Source: Artemisia argyi
Taxonomy: Eukaryota; Streptophyta; Magnoliopsida; Asterales; Asteraceae
Length of the DNA: 64,000 bases
Assembly (NCBI GenBank): GCA_030686995.1
Contig: CM060687.1
Location: 168,688,090-168,752,089, forward strand
Reading direction: 5' to 3'
Position 1 is the first letter of the stretch. Each line of letters starts with the position of its first letter. Made by a program: the position numbers and the translations under genes. Shown piece by piece: positions 1-10,873 of the stretch. The notes beneath the pieces are model-generated. The model was not told the DNA's origin, did not search any database, and worked only from the letters and a program-made list of their open reading frames with translations.

Positions 1-113
1 ATTATTTGTTGTAATTACTTTTATATTAGTGTTAAATGACCCCTAACTTGTATTTTGACTAGAATAAAAGCGCATTTGCTTGAGGACAAGCAAATATCAA
101 GTGTAAGGGTATA

Positions 114-1523
114 TGATGAGGCGAAAAATGAACCACTTTTAGGGGGTCATTTAAGCCCGGAATTGAATTTATTTGATCAAATATTGCCCTAAATCGTTCC
201 TTTTGTGATTTTAGGTACTTTGGGAGAGAAATCTGGAAAAGGAAGCAATTCAGACGTTTTTGGAGCATAAAAGTGAAGAAAACGCCAAAGTCTTAATTTT
301 CCTTGCTGGGAACAGTAGGTGACGACGTCAAGAGTAAAATCCTGACGGCGTCATGAGTAATTTTCATGACGACCCAGTACAGAAATGAAGGTGTCACAAG
401 GTAGAGCGTCAAGAGTAAAATATGTGACGGCCTGGAAAATGTTATAACGTGACGGCATCAGAAGTAGATCAAGGCAGTCCGAAAGTATTTTGGCGTCGAG
501 ATGACGGCGTCACCAATTTGGTCTTGACGCCGTCAGCCCCTATTTCCTATATATAGTTTTCTAATTTTTACACATTAAGAGAAGAAGTTTTGGAGAAACC
601 CTAAGGCCGAACTTAGTACGAACTTTACAGGTTTTTCAAGGGTTTTCAGCCCTTGAACCCTTTCATGTGTAATTGAGATAAGTGTTCTTTTAATTCAATC
701 AATATGTCTATGTGTTGGTTGTCTATATCTTGTTCTTGTCTTAATTCCATCATGCTAGGCTAGATCTATCTTGTGTTTGCTTAGATCTAATGAAACCTAG
801 ATGTTAATTATGTGTTGATTACTTGTTTATGGTTGTATTGGATGAATGATTTCGATGTTAGGCTTAAGAAAACTGGCAGATCTCCAAATGGTAACATGCT
901 TGAACGTCTTAGGAAACATGAACTGACGTGCACTAGGTTTTATTGGTTGTATTTAATGCATGAGTAAATTCTAATGATCCCATGTTAGGAGCTTCTTAGC
1001 CGGCTCGACATAGGAGTGAAGTAGGCACTCATAGGATTGGGGAAGTAAGTGCGCCACCCCATGAATGGTATTAAGGAATACAATCCATTATCCACGCAAC
1101 TATAACAAGTAATTAACGTGTAAAAGATGTCTAGGGAGTAGTGAAATCTAAGTAAACACATTTTCTCCACTTATTGCTCACAACCTTAGTATAATTTAGT
1201 TTTATTTTCATTTCTAGTATTTTATTTTGATTGCATCTTTAGTATTGGGTTAGTTGACTAGCAACTAATTCCGCCCAAATCCTTCAAACCCGAGATTTTA
1301 CTTGCTTTCATAAAAATATAAAAACACAAAAATAATCATCTCTCATCTTTAGCTCTAGTAATTAGGTTTTCTAATCCTAGCGACACTATTTCTAGCTGAA
1401 CGATCAATCCCCCGGTACTTGTCACTATACTATACTACAACGATCAGGTACACTGCCTGGTGGGGGTTGTAAGCTTCTCGAGATCCCTCGAGAGGTAAAG
1501 CCTGATGCAATTCCCACGTATCA
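114..1523 (+). mobile_element. Ty3-gypsy (Tat/Athila lineage) LTR, first tandem copy
   Basis: The LTR begins TGATGAGG and ends CACGTATCA (TG...CA ends). It is preceded by the polypurine-type stretch AAGTGTAAGGGTATA at 99-113 and by GCTTGAGGACAAGC, a segment typical of the 3' internal end of Tat/Athila elements. At about 310-530 it holds a dense cluster of TGACG motifs, followed by a TATA box (CTATATATAG, about 547-556). A poly-C/G segment, CCCCCGGTACTTG, lies near the 3' end. Clade assignment is by recalled family traits; there is no coding sequence here to confirm it. Confidence 0.75.
310..556 (+). promoter_or_regulatory. TGACG-motif cluster and TATA box in LTR U3
   Basis: At least six TGACG half-sites occur in about 220 bp. 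Most take the palindromic form TGACGGCGTCA or TGACGACGTCA, and the block ends with a TTGACGCCGTCAG site just upstream of CTATATATAG. TGACG is the as-1/TGA-bZIP core. The second LTR has the same block (about 1815-2050). The sequence shows a plausible promoter; factor binding is inferred. Confidence 0.5.
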
Positions 1524-1608
1524 GTGTTAAATGACCCCTAACTTGTATTTTGATTAGAATAAAAGCGCATTTGCTTGAGGACAAGCAAATCTCAAGTGTA
1601 AGGGTATA

Positions 1609-3031
1609 TGATTAGGCGAAAAATGAACCATTTTTAGGGGGTCATTTAAGCCGGAATTGGAATTTATTTGATCAAATATTGCCCTAAATCGTTCCTTTTG
1701 TGATTTTAGGTACTTTGGGAGTGAATTCTGCAAAAGGAAGCATTTTGGACGTTTTTGGAGCATAAAAGTGAAGAAAACGGCAAAGACTTAATTTTCCATG
1801 CTAGGAACAGTACCTGACGGCGTCAAAAGGAAAATATGACGGCATCAGGAGTAAAATGCATGATGACCCAGAGAAAACATGACGGCATCAGAAGTAGGGC
1901 GTCAAGAGTTATTTTGGTGACGGCCTGGAGGAGAATTACACATGACGGCGTCAGACCCAGATCTAGGCAGTCCGAGAACTTTATTGGCGGCGAGATGATG
2001 GCGTCAGAAATTTCCTCTTGACGCCGTCACCTCACAAAGTCTATATATACTTTTCTATTTTTCATTCATTAAGAGAGGAACTTGTGTGGAGAATACTAGG
2101 GTCGAACCTAATAATCCCTAGGTCGTTTGTAACAGTATTTTCAAGGGTTTTCACCCCTTGAAACCCTTCATGTTCAATTGAGATAAGTTTTCTTTCAATT
2201 CATTCAATATGTCTATGTGTTGTTTGAATATATCTTACACTTGTCTTGATTATAACATGCCAGGCTAGATCTTTTGTATGTTTGCTTAGATGTAATGAAA
2301 CCTAGATGTTGATTATAGGTTGATTGCATGTTTATAGTTGTAATGGATGAATGATTTCATTGTTAGGCTTAAGAAAACTGGCAAATCTCCATTGTGTAAC
2401 TTGCTTGAACGTCTTAAGAAACATGAACCGATGTGTACTAGGTTTTTATGGTTGTATTTAATGCATGAGCGAATTCTAGTGATCCCATGTTAGGAGCTTC
2501 TTAGCCGGCTCGACATAGGAGTGAAGTCGGAGCTTATAGAATTGGGGAAGTAAGTACGCCACCCCATGAATGGTATTAAGGAATACAATCCGTCATCCAC
2601 GCAACTGTAACAAGTAATTAACCTGTAAAAGATATCTAGGGAGTAGTGAAATCTAAGTAAACACCATTCTCCCACATATTGTTCACACCACTAGTTTAAA
2701 TTAATTTATTTTACATTTTTGTTATTTTATTTTGATTGCATCTTTAGTTATTGGGTTAGTTGATTAGCAACTAATTCCGCCCACTCTTCCAAAACCCGAT
2801 ATTTTTACTTGCTTTTATAAAATATAAAAAATACAAAAAGAATTATCCCTCACCTCTAGACCTAGTTTTTAGGCTTTCTAATCCTAGCAGCACTATTCCT
2901 GAGTTGAACGATCAATCCCCCGGTACTTGTTACTATATTATACTACAACGATCAGGTACACTGCCTGGTGGGGGTTGTAAGTTTCTCGAGATCCCTCGAG
3001 AGGTAAAGCCTGATGCAATTCCCACGCATCA
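1609..3031 (+). mobile_element. Ty3-gypsy (Tat/Athila lineage) LTR, second tandem copy
   Basis: It begins TGATTAGGCG and ends CCCACGCATCA, and is homologous throughout to the LTR at 114-1523, with many substitutions and small indels. The upstream 85 bp (1524-1608) repeat the 3' internal end, including the PPT-like AAGTGTAAGGGTATA. A TGACG-rich block lies at about 1815-2030 and a TATA box (CTATATATAC) at about 2041-2050. The 5 bp after the LTR are TTTTG; the matching target duplication would lie left of the window. Confidence 0.75.
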
Positions 3032-3995
3032 TTTTGTTAACTTGTAGGTATAAGTTAACTGCTTAAAAATGCCTGATGATCAATATGTTTCCCGTATGGG
3101 TAAGGCTAAGGCTAAAGTAGGCGGCTCCTCTTTGTCTGTTTCTTCTGCCTTTGTACCACCAGATTGGTCATTACCAGACCTGCTAGGTGGGTCAATGAGC
3201 TCCTTGGTATATGAGGCCCATGAATTTAGTCGTGATAAAGGTAAAAGAAAAGCTACCGACACAAGTTTGTCACAGGTGTTTCAGACTGATAGCACTAGCC
3301 AAAAACAGCTGCTAGAATCTTCTGCGGGTTACGGTAAGTTTCATGTTTTGTTTTCACAATACAATGAATACGTTGTTACAAAATATTTTATATGTTATAG
3401 CCAAATGTTGGACATTGTATGTACGCGCACACCTGATTTCCCTGAAAATATATATTCTGACAACCTGTCTGTTATGTCTGTAGGCTGTTCGTTTGTTGAT
3501 TTCAGCTTTTACTATGGCATAAAGGCGGATGGCTTCGGTTTGATTATCGATTCGGTGTCTCTGTGACACTATTTGCTGGGAAAGAGAACAATGAACATAC
3601 CTCACGTAATGCAGGTAGAAAAGTGTGATACCGTGATACAGAAAAATAAACAATATTCTTAATTGAATGTGATCTTCGGTAGGCAACTACATTAGGATAC
3701 ATAAATTTCGATTAAACATATGTTTCAGGTTACATATGAAAGATTGATATCTAGCTTTGGGAAACATGTCGAAGGAACTGAAAGGATGGAAACTATTGGT
3801 TTTCAGCAACTGTGTTTTCAAATAGCCCAAAAGAAAAAAGTATGTATAGTTATGATTATGTTATTATCAGTTAAATAACAGGCAACAATGTTGATCTTAT
3901 GCAATTGTGTTTATCTGGAATGCATCTTACTAATGCCCGTATCTTGGCAACCCCCGCCGTAACGCGGCGGGCTCCTACTCCTTGTTATTAACTAG
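3032..3995 (+). pseudogene. Exon-like gene fragment, possibly carried by a Helitron
   Basis: An open frame from 3069 starts MPDDQYVSRMGKAKAK, is rich in Ser, Lys and Asp, and appears to end at a splice-donor-like GGTAAGTTT near 3334. A second coding-like stretch at about 3729-3838 follows a TTTCAG acceptor and reads ...YERLISSFGKHVEG... in one frame, ending before GTATGTATAG. I do not recognise the protein. Downstream, a GC-rich hairpin CCCGCCGTAACGCGGCGGG (3953-3971) is followed by CTAG|T at 3992-3996, resembling a Helitron 3' end, although the 20-nt hairpin-to-CTAG spacing is longer than usual. No 5' TC terminus was identified. A captured gene fragment is the most economical reading, with low certainty. 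Confidence 0.35.
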
Positions 3996-3999
3996 TAAT

Positions 4000-4552
4000 T
4001 AGTAATTAGTAATTAGTAATATACATTATAGAGCATGTGATACGTTGACGTTTTGGACGGAAAAATAAAAGCAATAAACTTAGGCCTAAAAAAGTTTAGC
4101 CCAACTGGCCCAAAACAATTAAAAAATTACAAAACTCACACCGAACTATACAACAACATGCAAAAATCACCTTAAACTTTTTACTATTTATGATTTTTTT
4201 TATATAACAAACTTTATTTTCCGAATATCTAACAGATATCTAGCGATTTGTTCGATAAATAAAACACTTCTAAAAAAGTATTTCCATGACGAACAAAACA
4301 ACCCAATATTGATATACTTTTGATGTGTGCGCGATTTTATAAGAAAATGTGAAGTTTTTTTTGGGTAAAAGGTCAAAAGACCCGGTAAATATATTACTCC
4401 AAAAAAAACATTTAAGTACAAAGGATATGGGTGAATCTCATATCTCAGCCCGTTACATAGGCGGAAAAGCTTACATAACAAGATACTTCCGATTCTCTAA
4501 ATAAGAAAAAACCACAACTCAAAGATACTATTAGACTCCTATGAAAACAAAA
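4000..4552. other. Noncoding flank and probable 3' trailer of the ORF1 element
   Basis: A short TAATTAG tandem (about 3994-4020) is followed by AT-rich DNA. On the minus strand the segment to 4552 follows the ORF1 stop and looks like a 3' untranslated trailer. About 4250-4370 contains an AATATTGATATAC...GTGTGCGCG segment that recurs in direct orientation at about 7340-7400 on the other side of the ORF. There is no convincing gene. Confidence 0.4.
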
Positions 4553-6755
4553 TTACTTTCTACCAAGACCTTGGAGCTTGATACCATACGTGTCATATAA
4601 AGCATCCAAATTCTCTGGAAGATCATAGACCTGATCCACATAGTTATCATAATCATCTTCGCGATCATGACCACCACCAAATAGGTTCATGGACTCATCA
4701 AACGTATTCACTACCTCGTCTTCATCACTGTCTGAAACAACAATCTCTCTCACCTTAGAGAGTGGGTTAATCCTCTTAGTAGAAGAAGTAGACCCCGGAT
4801 AATCAACCTTTTGAATAGGATGACCATCATCCTCCACAAGAGTAGCTTTCCCATCAATAAGTAGCTTTTCAAACTTTCCAATTTTCTCAACTAAAGGAGT
4901 AGAATTAACTTCCCTTGTTCCCGTGGAATCACTCACAAGCGGTTCTTGTGATGCATTACCAGTCTCTAAAGACCTGTCCTCCTTAGCTTCCTTTGGAATA
5001 CCAGAATTCACATCCTTAGTCACTTCATTGGTAGGAATGCTAAAGTCATCAGTATCATCCATATGAAGGGCATCAAACCGGTTTGATGTAGCAATCTTCG
5101 TACCACTCGTACTAGCCACATCAGCGGCCTTCGTACCACTAGTACTAGCCACATCAGTATACTTCTTCTTATTGGCATCCACTTTCTTAGGTGTAGTAGG
5201 AGGCGCTTTGGGTTGATATTGCATCTTCTTCCCCACAACAGGTTTAGTAAAACCTCCCTTACTTGGACCAGATTGACCACCGCTATTACTCTTCTTCTTA
5301 GTATTGACCGTTTTAAAACCATCATTAACACTTGGAGTAGGCTGAGTAGTAGGTAGAACATACTTAGGACAATCAACCAAAGTATGACAAAAAAATCTTA
5401 AACTTATCACAACGAGGCGGTTTCACTCATATTCTACCCGAATCTTCTCAATAGTCGAACCCGTCCCATCAAGGAAAGGTATCTCAACATTGAGGCTATC
5501 CCTAAGCACCTCATCCGCCTTAACTTCAATCATGCACCTAGCAAAACTACTACGGCCCCATGATTCCTTGCACATTTGGCTAGTATAAGCATCTAACATT
5601 TTGGGCGTACCGATCAATGTGGCAAGAAGACTAAGACCATCATCAGAAAACATAGCAAGAGGAACATCATGGAATTTAACCTACACCGGAATGTGAGTCA
5701 AATCCTCTTTAAGTAAATTGGTGTTCAAAGTCCATGGTTTAAGAATAATAGGTGCATTTCTAATCAACCAAGGACCATTTTCAAGGACATAATCAACATC
5801 TTTCTTTGAATTAAACTTAAAGAAAAAGAACCCCATGGCATTCATCATAACTTTTTGTATACCGTACTTAGCCCACACATTGCGTACATAATAATCAACA
5901 ACAGAAAAAGCAATGCGTTTACCAAGAAAATATCCATAAAGTGTATTCTCAAATCTGATATTCACCTCTTCAACTACTTTAATTAGGACAGAAAGATCAA
6001 CTTCAGCCTTTTTGTTGCTACATTCCAACCTACAAAAATTTGACACATGTTTCTTAGGATCGTTAGAAGTAGCACCCACATAGGAGACCGACTTCATTCC
6101 TGTACCACTCGTATTTTTAGGCTGATCAAAACCACATGTAGTGTTGGATTCTGAGTTAATATCCTTGTTTGCAGCAATCTCATGTTGAACTTCATTCATA
6201 GCCGCATCAAAATTCTTACGTGCACTTAACAGTAACTGCTCAACATTAGGAGCAACCACACGTTCACTAGTAGACTCCTTCACTAAGTGACGTTTATTCA
6301 CATCATGACCAACATTACCAAGTGAAACCAGCTTCACTTGCTTTGGTACCAGGTTGTTCGACTTCATTAGAAGAGTTTAGATCAGGTTGTTCAGAGGTGT
6401 GGATGTTAGTTGAATCAATAGTGGGTCTACTGCTTTCAGAAGTAGAGCTAGTCGACACACCAGTAACTTCAGTCTTTCCATGCGTATGTTTACTACCAAG
6501 AGAAGTAGAGGTACTAGAACATCCAGTAACCTCAGATAGTGGAGGAAATTCAAAGGGAGTAGACACACTTTTCCCACCAGTAACACCAGTTAAGCCCCCA
6601 TCCCCCTCAACAGCCAAAGAAGTAACATTATTAGTAGAACCAGTAACGTAAGTAGTCATGTCATAAGTAGGCTTACTTCCAAAAGCAGGAGCATTACAAG
6701 TAGTTCCAGTAGGCTGTGATATGTTGTTTTTCTCCTCTCCCATATTCGACATCAC
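4553..6755 (-). pseudogene. LINE-type ORF1 (DUF4283 and zinc-knuckle gag-like protein), broken
   Basis: Read on the minus strand, the pieces form one protein in order: a Ser/Thr-rich N-terminus (6755-6315), a DUF4283-like domain (6367-5681, with NIRFENTLYGYFLGKRIA and GPWLIRNAPIILKPW), its continuation (5653-5423, WGRSSFARCMIEV), and an acidic C-terminal tail (5410-4553) beginning at a degraded zinc-knuckle region (FFCHTLVDCPKY). This is the architecture of plant L1-type ORF1 proteins, which bind element RNA. It is broken by a frame change near 6340, a TAG at 5681-5683 where the domain should continue, and a frame disruption with TGA near 5423. No reverse transcriptase ORF2 lies downstream, so this is a non-autonomous or decayed copy. 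Confidence 0.65.
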
Positions 6756-8990
6756 AATAATCCTAAAACCCTTGAAACAGTAATCGACTTAAAAAGAAAA
6801 CATGAAGTAAGTCAAATCTTCAAACGAGTAAAACCCTAGTATAAAACTAGGGTTTTAAAGCCATAAAAATGTGATGATTAAACCATGATATGATAATGAT
6901 GTCCTAAATCAGTACAAAAATTGCTAGAATGATGTGTATTAAAAGCAAATCAAACCGACTTGAAAAAAACCCAATTAGCGATTAGAAAGAAAACCCTAAA
7001 AAGGAACAAAAACGATCTCAAAATCAGACTTTAGGCAAGATAAGGATTAAACTAGATCATACACAAGATATAATCAAAGATTAATTCAGACTTGAGATGG
7101 GAATGATTGAAGATCGATTAGGTTGAAGAGAAAAAAGTTAGGGATTCGTTTTTCTCATAAGTCGCCAAAGGGGGAGAGTTTTTTAAGTACTGTGTAATAA
7201 AATCACTTTTAGAATGCACAATTAACTTATCAAATAACTTAAAAAAAAAAAATTATCCTAATAACTTAAACCACAAGGGGCCAAAGATGTACACTTTTAT
7301 AAAAGTTTGAATTTTGTATCAAATATCTACCGATAAAAAAAACGAGCTAAATATTGATATACCTAAAGCATGTGTACGGTTTTGTAAAAAAAAATTGAGG
7401 TTTAATACATATTTATTTTTTAAAGAAAACTTTCAAAATAAACTTTTAACATAACAAAAAACTTTTAAAACTTATAACAAAAAAACTTAGCTATAATAAT
7501 AGCAAAAGTAATATTAAAGTTACATGCACAAACAAAAATGCACCACCACGACATTCAAAAACTAGCTAAAGTCAAACGGAAATGAAATTTTGTAAAACAA
7601 AAAACGTATATATCATAATCAAAAAGCCTCGCTGCAACATGCGAGTACTATTTTTCTCATTATTAAGTTATAAACGGAGCTATTACAAAAAAAATTAATA
7701 ATTATATAAATCTTTTACACTTATATAATAAAAATATACGTGCACACACGAGATTATATAATGACATGACGTTAAAGTTAATGTATTGAAATTTAACTAT
7801 TGATATCATGTTTTAGACATTATGAGTATTTAATAGTACATAGTGACTTGAATTATTTTTTTTTCGAGTATCCATATTTACATTTTAAAGAGTACAATCC
7901 CGAGTATTTATTTTCATCTCACAGTACCCTAATGGGTGTGCATTCATTTTGATAGTTATATTCTTGTTAATAATTATTAGTTTTAAACCCACGCGTGCTC
8001 GTCTGGCTTCGCCATTTGTCGTACTATTGGAGTTTGGACATACGTCAAATTTAGTAAATATTCGTGTATAGATAATTATGTATGTTATATACTCGTTCGT
8101 ACTTGGGTTTTTAGTAAAAAAAAAATTTAATTTGATTTATCTCGAAACCCTTTTTTACGTGAATTGAACTTACTGAGAGGAATAAAATGAGTCGTTATTA
8201 AATGTAAGTTGTAAAAAAATACTTTTCGATACATGCTTATTTAATTTTGGGGGATAATATGAGTCACTCGTATACGTACAATCTTGTGTATTCCTTTACA
8301 GATTACAGTAACTCTTTCTTTAATTTTGATATTTATAATTTCATGTTTATACATTGATCTAATATATTAGGAAATGAAAAAAGTTAAAACAAAATATCAA
8401 CAATATTATCAAAACTGGGATGTTACGAGAGAAGAAATACAATAAATAGTTAACATGCTACAACTTTATTATATTTTGAAAAAATAAATAAATAAAAATA
8501 AAAACTTATTATATTCTATATTATTTCAAGGTTGACTTGCTTCTTGTATTTATAAAACTATATTGCTCGACTCAAAAATAAATTTAGCATGCACTCGAGT
8601 TGTATAATTCTGTATTATAAAATAATAAAACCACTCAAATCTATCAATATCTGGATTGTATTTATAGCCCGATCCGCCATAAATATGACGATAATATGTG
8701 GATAATATTCTTTCATATGCAGAATTGTATATATATTCCTCCCAAAATGAATAATTAAATATATATTTTTTTTATATAATTTTTTGATGCATATAGTACA
8801 ATGGTTTTTATGTATGGTTTGGATATATATGCAATTATGCATTTTCAGAAGAATGTATATGCTATTTCATATTATATATCATTAACATTTGAGTCAAAAA
8901 AAATTTTTAGAATAACAACATATATTAAGAGGAACCAAAACGGAACAACATACAAAAAAATGACAACCCCTACTAATTAAGACAACTAAA
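6756..8990. other. AT-rich noncoding DNA, including the leader of the ORF1 element
   Basis: About 6756-7190 is the probable 5' leader of the minus-strand ORF1; several AAAACCCTA-like strings and a CTCTCCCCCTTTGGCGAC segment mark its outer end. The rest to 8990 is AT-rich, with short homopolymers and no ORF of recognisable family. A weak GC hairpin CTCGCTGCAACATGCGAG near 7627 resembles Helitron hairpins but has no CTRR end. Confidence 0.4.
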
Positions 8991-8995
8991 AGGCA

Positions 8996-9000
<5 letters not shown>

Positions 9001-9030
<30 letters not shown>

Positions 9031-9060
9031 TACGCTATAACAAAAAAAAAAAAAAAAAAC
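9001..9060. repeat. Two poly-A tracts
   Basis: An uninterrupted A run of about 26 at 9001-9027 is separated by AGCTTACGCTATAAC from a second run at about 9042-9059. They may be insertion tails, but no element body was identified beside them. Confidence 0.7.
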
Positions 9061-9241
9061 TTACAACAACTAAACTAGAAACTGACACACAAATATTCCA
9101 AACACATGACATGAACTATGTTACCAAAAATTTCACACTTTGATTACTAAACTGGCCCACTATACCTTGACCACGAGGGAAGACAACAAAAAGCAGACAA
9201 GAGCACACACTGATTTCCACCAAAATCTTTCACAGCCAAAC

Positions 9242-9475
9242 ACATTTAAGTCAAAATTGGATGATAAACAAATATCCAAAACAATATGATTGAAACATTA
9301 AGTCAAAATTGGATGGTAATATTTCATATTTTATATCACTAACATTTGAATTAAAATTGGATGATAAACAAATATCCAAAACAATATGATTGAAACATTG
9401 AGTCAAAATTGGATGGTAATATTTCATATTTCATATCACTAACGTTTAAGTTAAAATTGGATGATAAACAAACAT
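9242..9475. repeat. 100-bp tandem repeat, about 2.3 copies
   Basis: The string AAAATTGGATGATAAACAAA recurs at about 9253, 9353 and 9453, exactly 100 bp apart, and the intervening sequence is nearly identical. A related fragment (TTTCATATTATATATCATTAACATTTGAGTC) occurs at about 8867-8897, so the array was once larger or is dispersed. Confidence 0.85.
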
Positions 9476-9543
9476 GATCAATATAGAACTCATATTTATT
9501 ATAGAACCAATGAACCATTCATAGTTAGCCATTTTTAATTTTC

Positions 9544-9574
<31 letters not shown>

Positions 9575-9575
9575 C

Positions 9576-10006
9576 ATATCTTGCAAACGGTAAATCTTCA
9601 AGCTATAAAAAAATACTATCGCGACGAGAATTAAATCATCTTTCTATAGATATGTATTGTTATTTACTTTCGAAGAATTTTTTTTTCGACGAACTTTTTT
9701 TAAAATTTCCGCCCAGAAAAATCATATATGGTTCGTAAAAATCACATATGATTTGATTTTTACAAATCACATATGATTCTTACGAATCATATATCGTAAA
9801 AATCATATATGATTTGATTTTAACGAATCACATATGATTTTTACAAATCATATATGATTTTTCTGTGCGGAAATTTTGAAAAAAAAAAGTTCATCGAAAA
9901 AAAAAGTTCGTCGAAATTATATAACAATACATATCTATAGAAAGATAATTTAATTATCGTCGCGACGGTATTTTTTTCGCGTAACGATTTACGGTTTGCG
10001 AGATAT
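9576..10006. repeat. 431-bp foldback (long inverted repeat)
   Basis: The left arm starts ATATCTTGCAAACGGTAAAT and the right arm ends ATTTACGGTTTGCGAGATAT. Complementarity continues through a CGTCGCGACG segment, TATGTATTGTTAT and TTTCCGCCCAG/CTGTGCGGAAA. The centre is made of repeated AATCATATATGATT palindromes. This looks like a foldback MITE. A 27-nt poly-A run lies immediately left (9548-9574). No clear target duplication was identified. Confidence 0.75.
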
Positions 10007-10394
10007 AATTAATTTTTAAAAAAAGGGTTAAAGTTTATTTTTTTATTTTGATAAAAAAAAATGTGTAACTAAGATTGCTTGATTGGTTCTATAGTAAAAA
10101 TTGATTCTGCATGGATCTTTTGGCAAACAAACATTAAAAAAAGACTAACAATGGTTGATAAAGTCAAAAGATGACCAATCATGTGTTATATCTAGGGCCG
10201 TAGCCATGCAAACGGAGACTCAATTATTGAAACAAAAAACATATTGTGGAATTTTGACGATTCATCTTAAATTTTACCAAAACATTTACTACATATAATT
10301 ATATAAAAGTGAATTTTAAGGCCTCAAATACAACGGGGCATACATTTTAATGCCCTTACAAATTGAAGGCTGATAGTACTTTTGTCAATGTAGT
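10007..10394. other. Noncoding AT-rich stretch
   Basis: No ORF or repeat of note was seen between the foldback and the hAT MITE. Confidence 0.5.
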
Positions 10395-10402
10395 ATTCCT
10401 AC

Positions 10403-10824
10403 TAGGGGTGTCATAAAACTCGACCCGAACCCGACCCGACCCGAACCCGACCGGGTTCGGGTCAACTCGGGTCGGGTCAATTCGGGTCAAAAATCCTATT
10501 CGGGTCAATCGGGTCAACCCGAATTGACCCAAGTTCTAAACAAGGTCGGGTTCGGGTATGTTTTTTTAGCCTTGACCCGACCCGAACCCGACCCGAACCC
10601 GAGTTGACCCGACTAAATCAACACTTTACAACGTAAAATACTCGGGTTGACCCCAAACCCGAGTTGACCCGACCCGAGTTAACCCGAACCCGAATTGACC
10701 CGACCCGAGTTGACCCAAGTTCTAAACAGGGTCGAGTTCGGGTATGTTTTTTGGAGGCTTGACCCGAGTTGACCCAACCCGAGTTGACCCGAACCCGACC
10801 GGGTCAACCCGAATGACAGCCCTA
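10403..10824. mobile_element. hAT-type MITE built of GACCCG/CGGGTT repeats, copy A
   Basis: The 12-bp terminal inverted repeats are TAGGGGTGTCAT (left) and ATGACAGCCCTA (right, one mismatch when inverted). They are flanked by a perfect 8-bp target duplication ATTCCTAC at 10395-10402 and 10825-10832, which indicates hAT transposition. The interior of 422 bp is almost entirely permutations of GACCCGAACCC and CGGGTTGACCC on both strands and can form many short hairpins. It has no coding capacity. A second copy is at 53249-53615. Confidence 0.9.
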
Positions 10825-10873
10825 ATTCCTACCATCTTATTCCGCAAGTAAACTGAATTTTCTTTGATGTTAG

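Larger units (their letters stand above)
29..3031 (+). repeat. Tandem duplication of [85-bp 3' internal end + LTR], two 1.5-kb units
   Basis: Two direct units, 29-1523 and 1524-3031, share the same order of landmarks throughout: a purine-rich pre-LTR segment, an LTR beginning TGAT and an LTR ending ATCA. The second unit starts exactly where the first LTR ends. The offset is 1495 bp at the left end and about 1505 bp further in, so small indels have accumulated. A normal 5' LTR would be followed by a primer-binding site. Here the first LTR is followed by the sequence that normally precedes a 3' LTR. This means the window shows the 3' side of an element that extends left, with its last 85 bp plus LTR duplicated. 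Confidence 0.85.

Noticed and set aside
1836..2021. Short ORF over the TGACG cluster in the second LTR
   Set aside because: It lies within LTR promoter repeats, and no equivalent frame is kept in the first LTR.
7620..7665. Helitron-like hairpin CTCGCTGCAACATGCGAG
   Set aside because: There is no CTRR end at the right distance and the stem is weak.
9200..9480. CRISPR-like array
   Set aside because: 100-bp units are adjacent with no unique spacers, and the genome is a plant.
10403..10824. Telomere-like or satellite array of CCCGAACCC words
   Set aside because: The units are not a fixed-period array, and the segment has hAT ends with an exact 8-bp target duplication.
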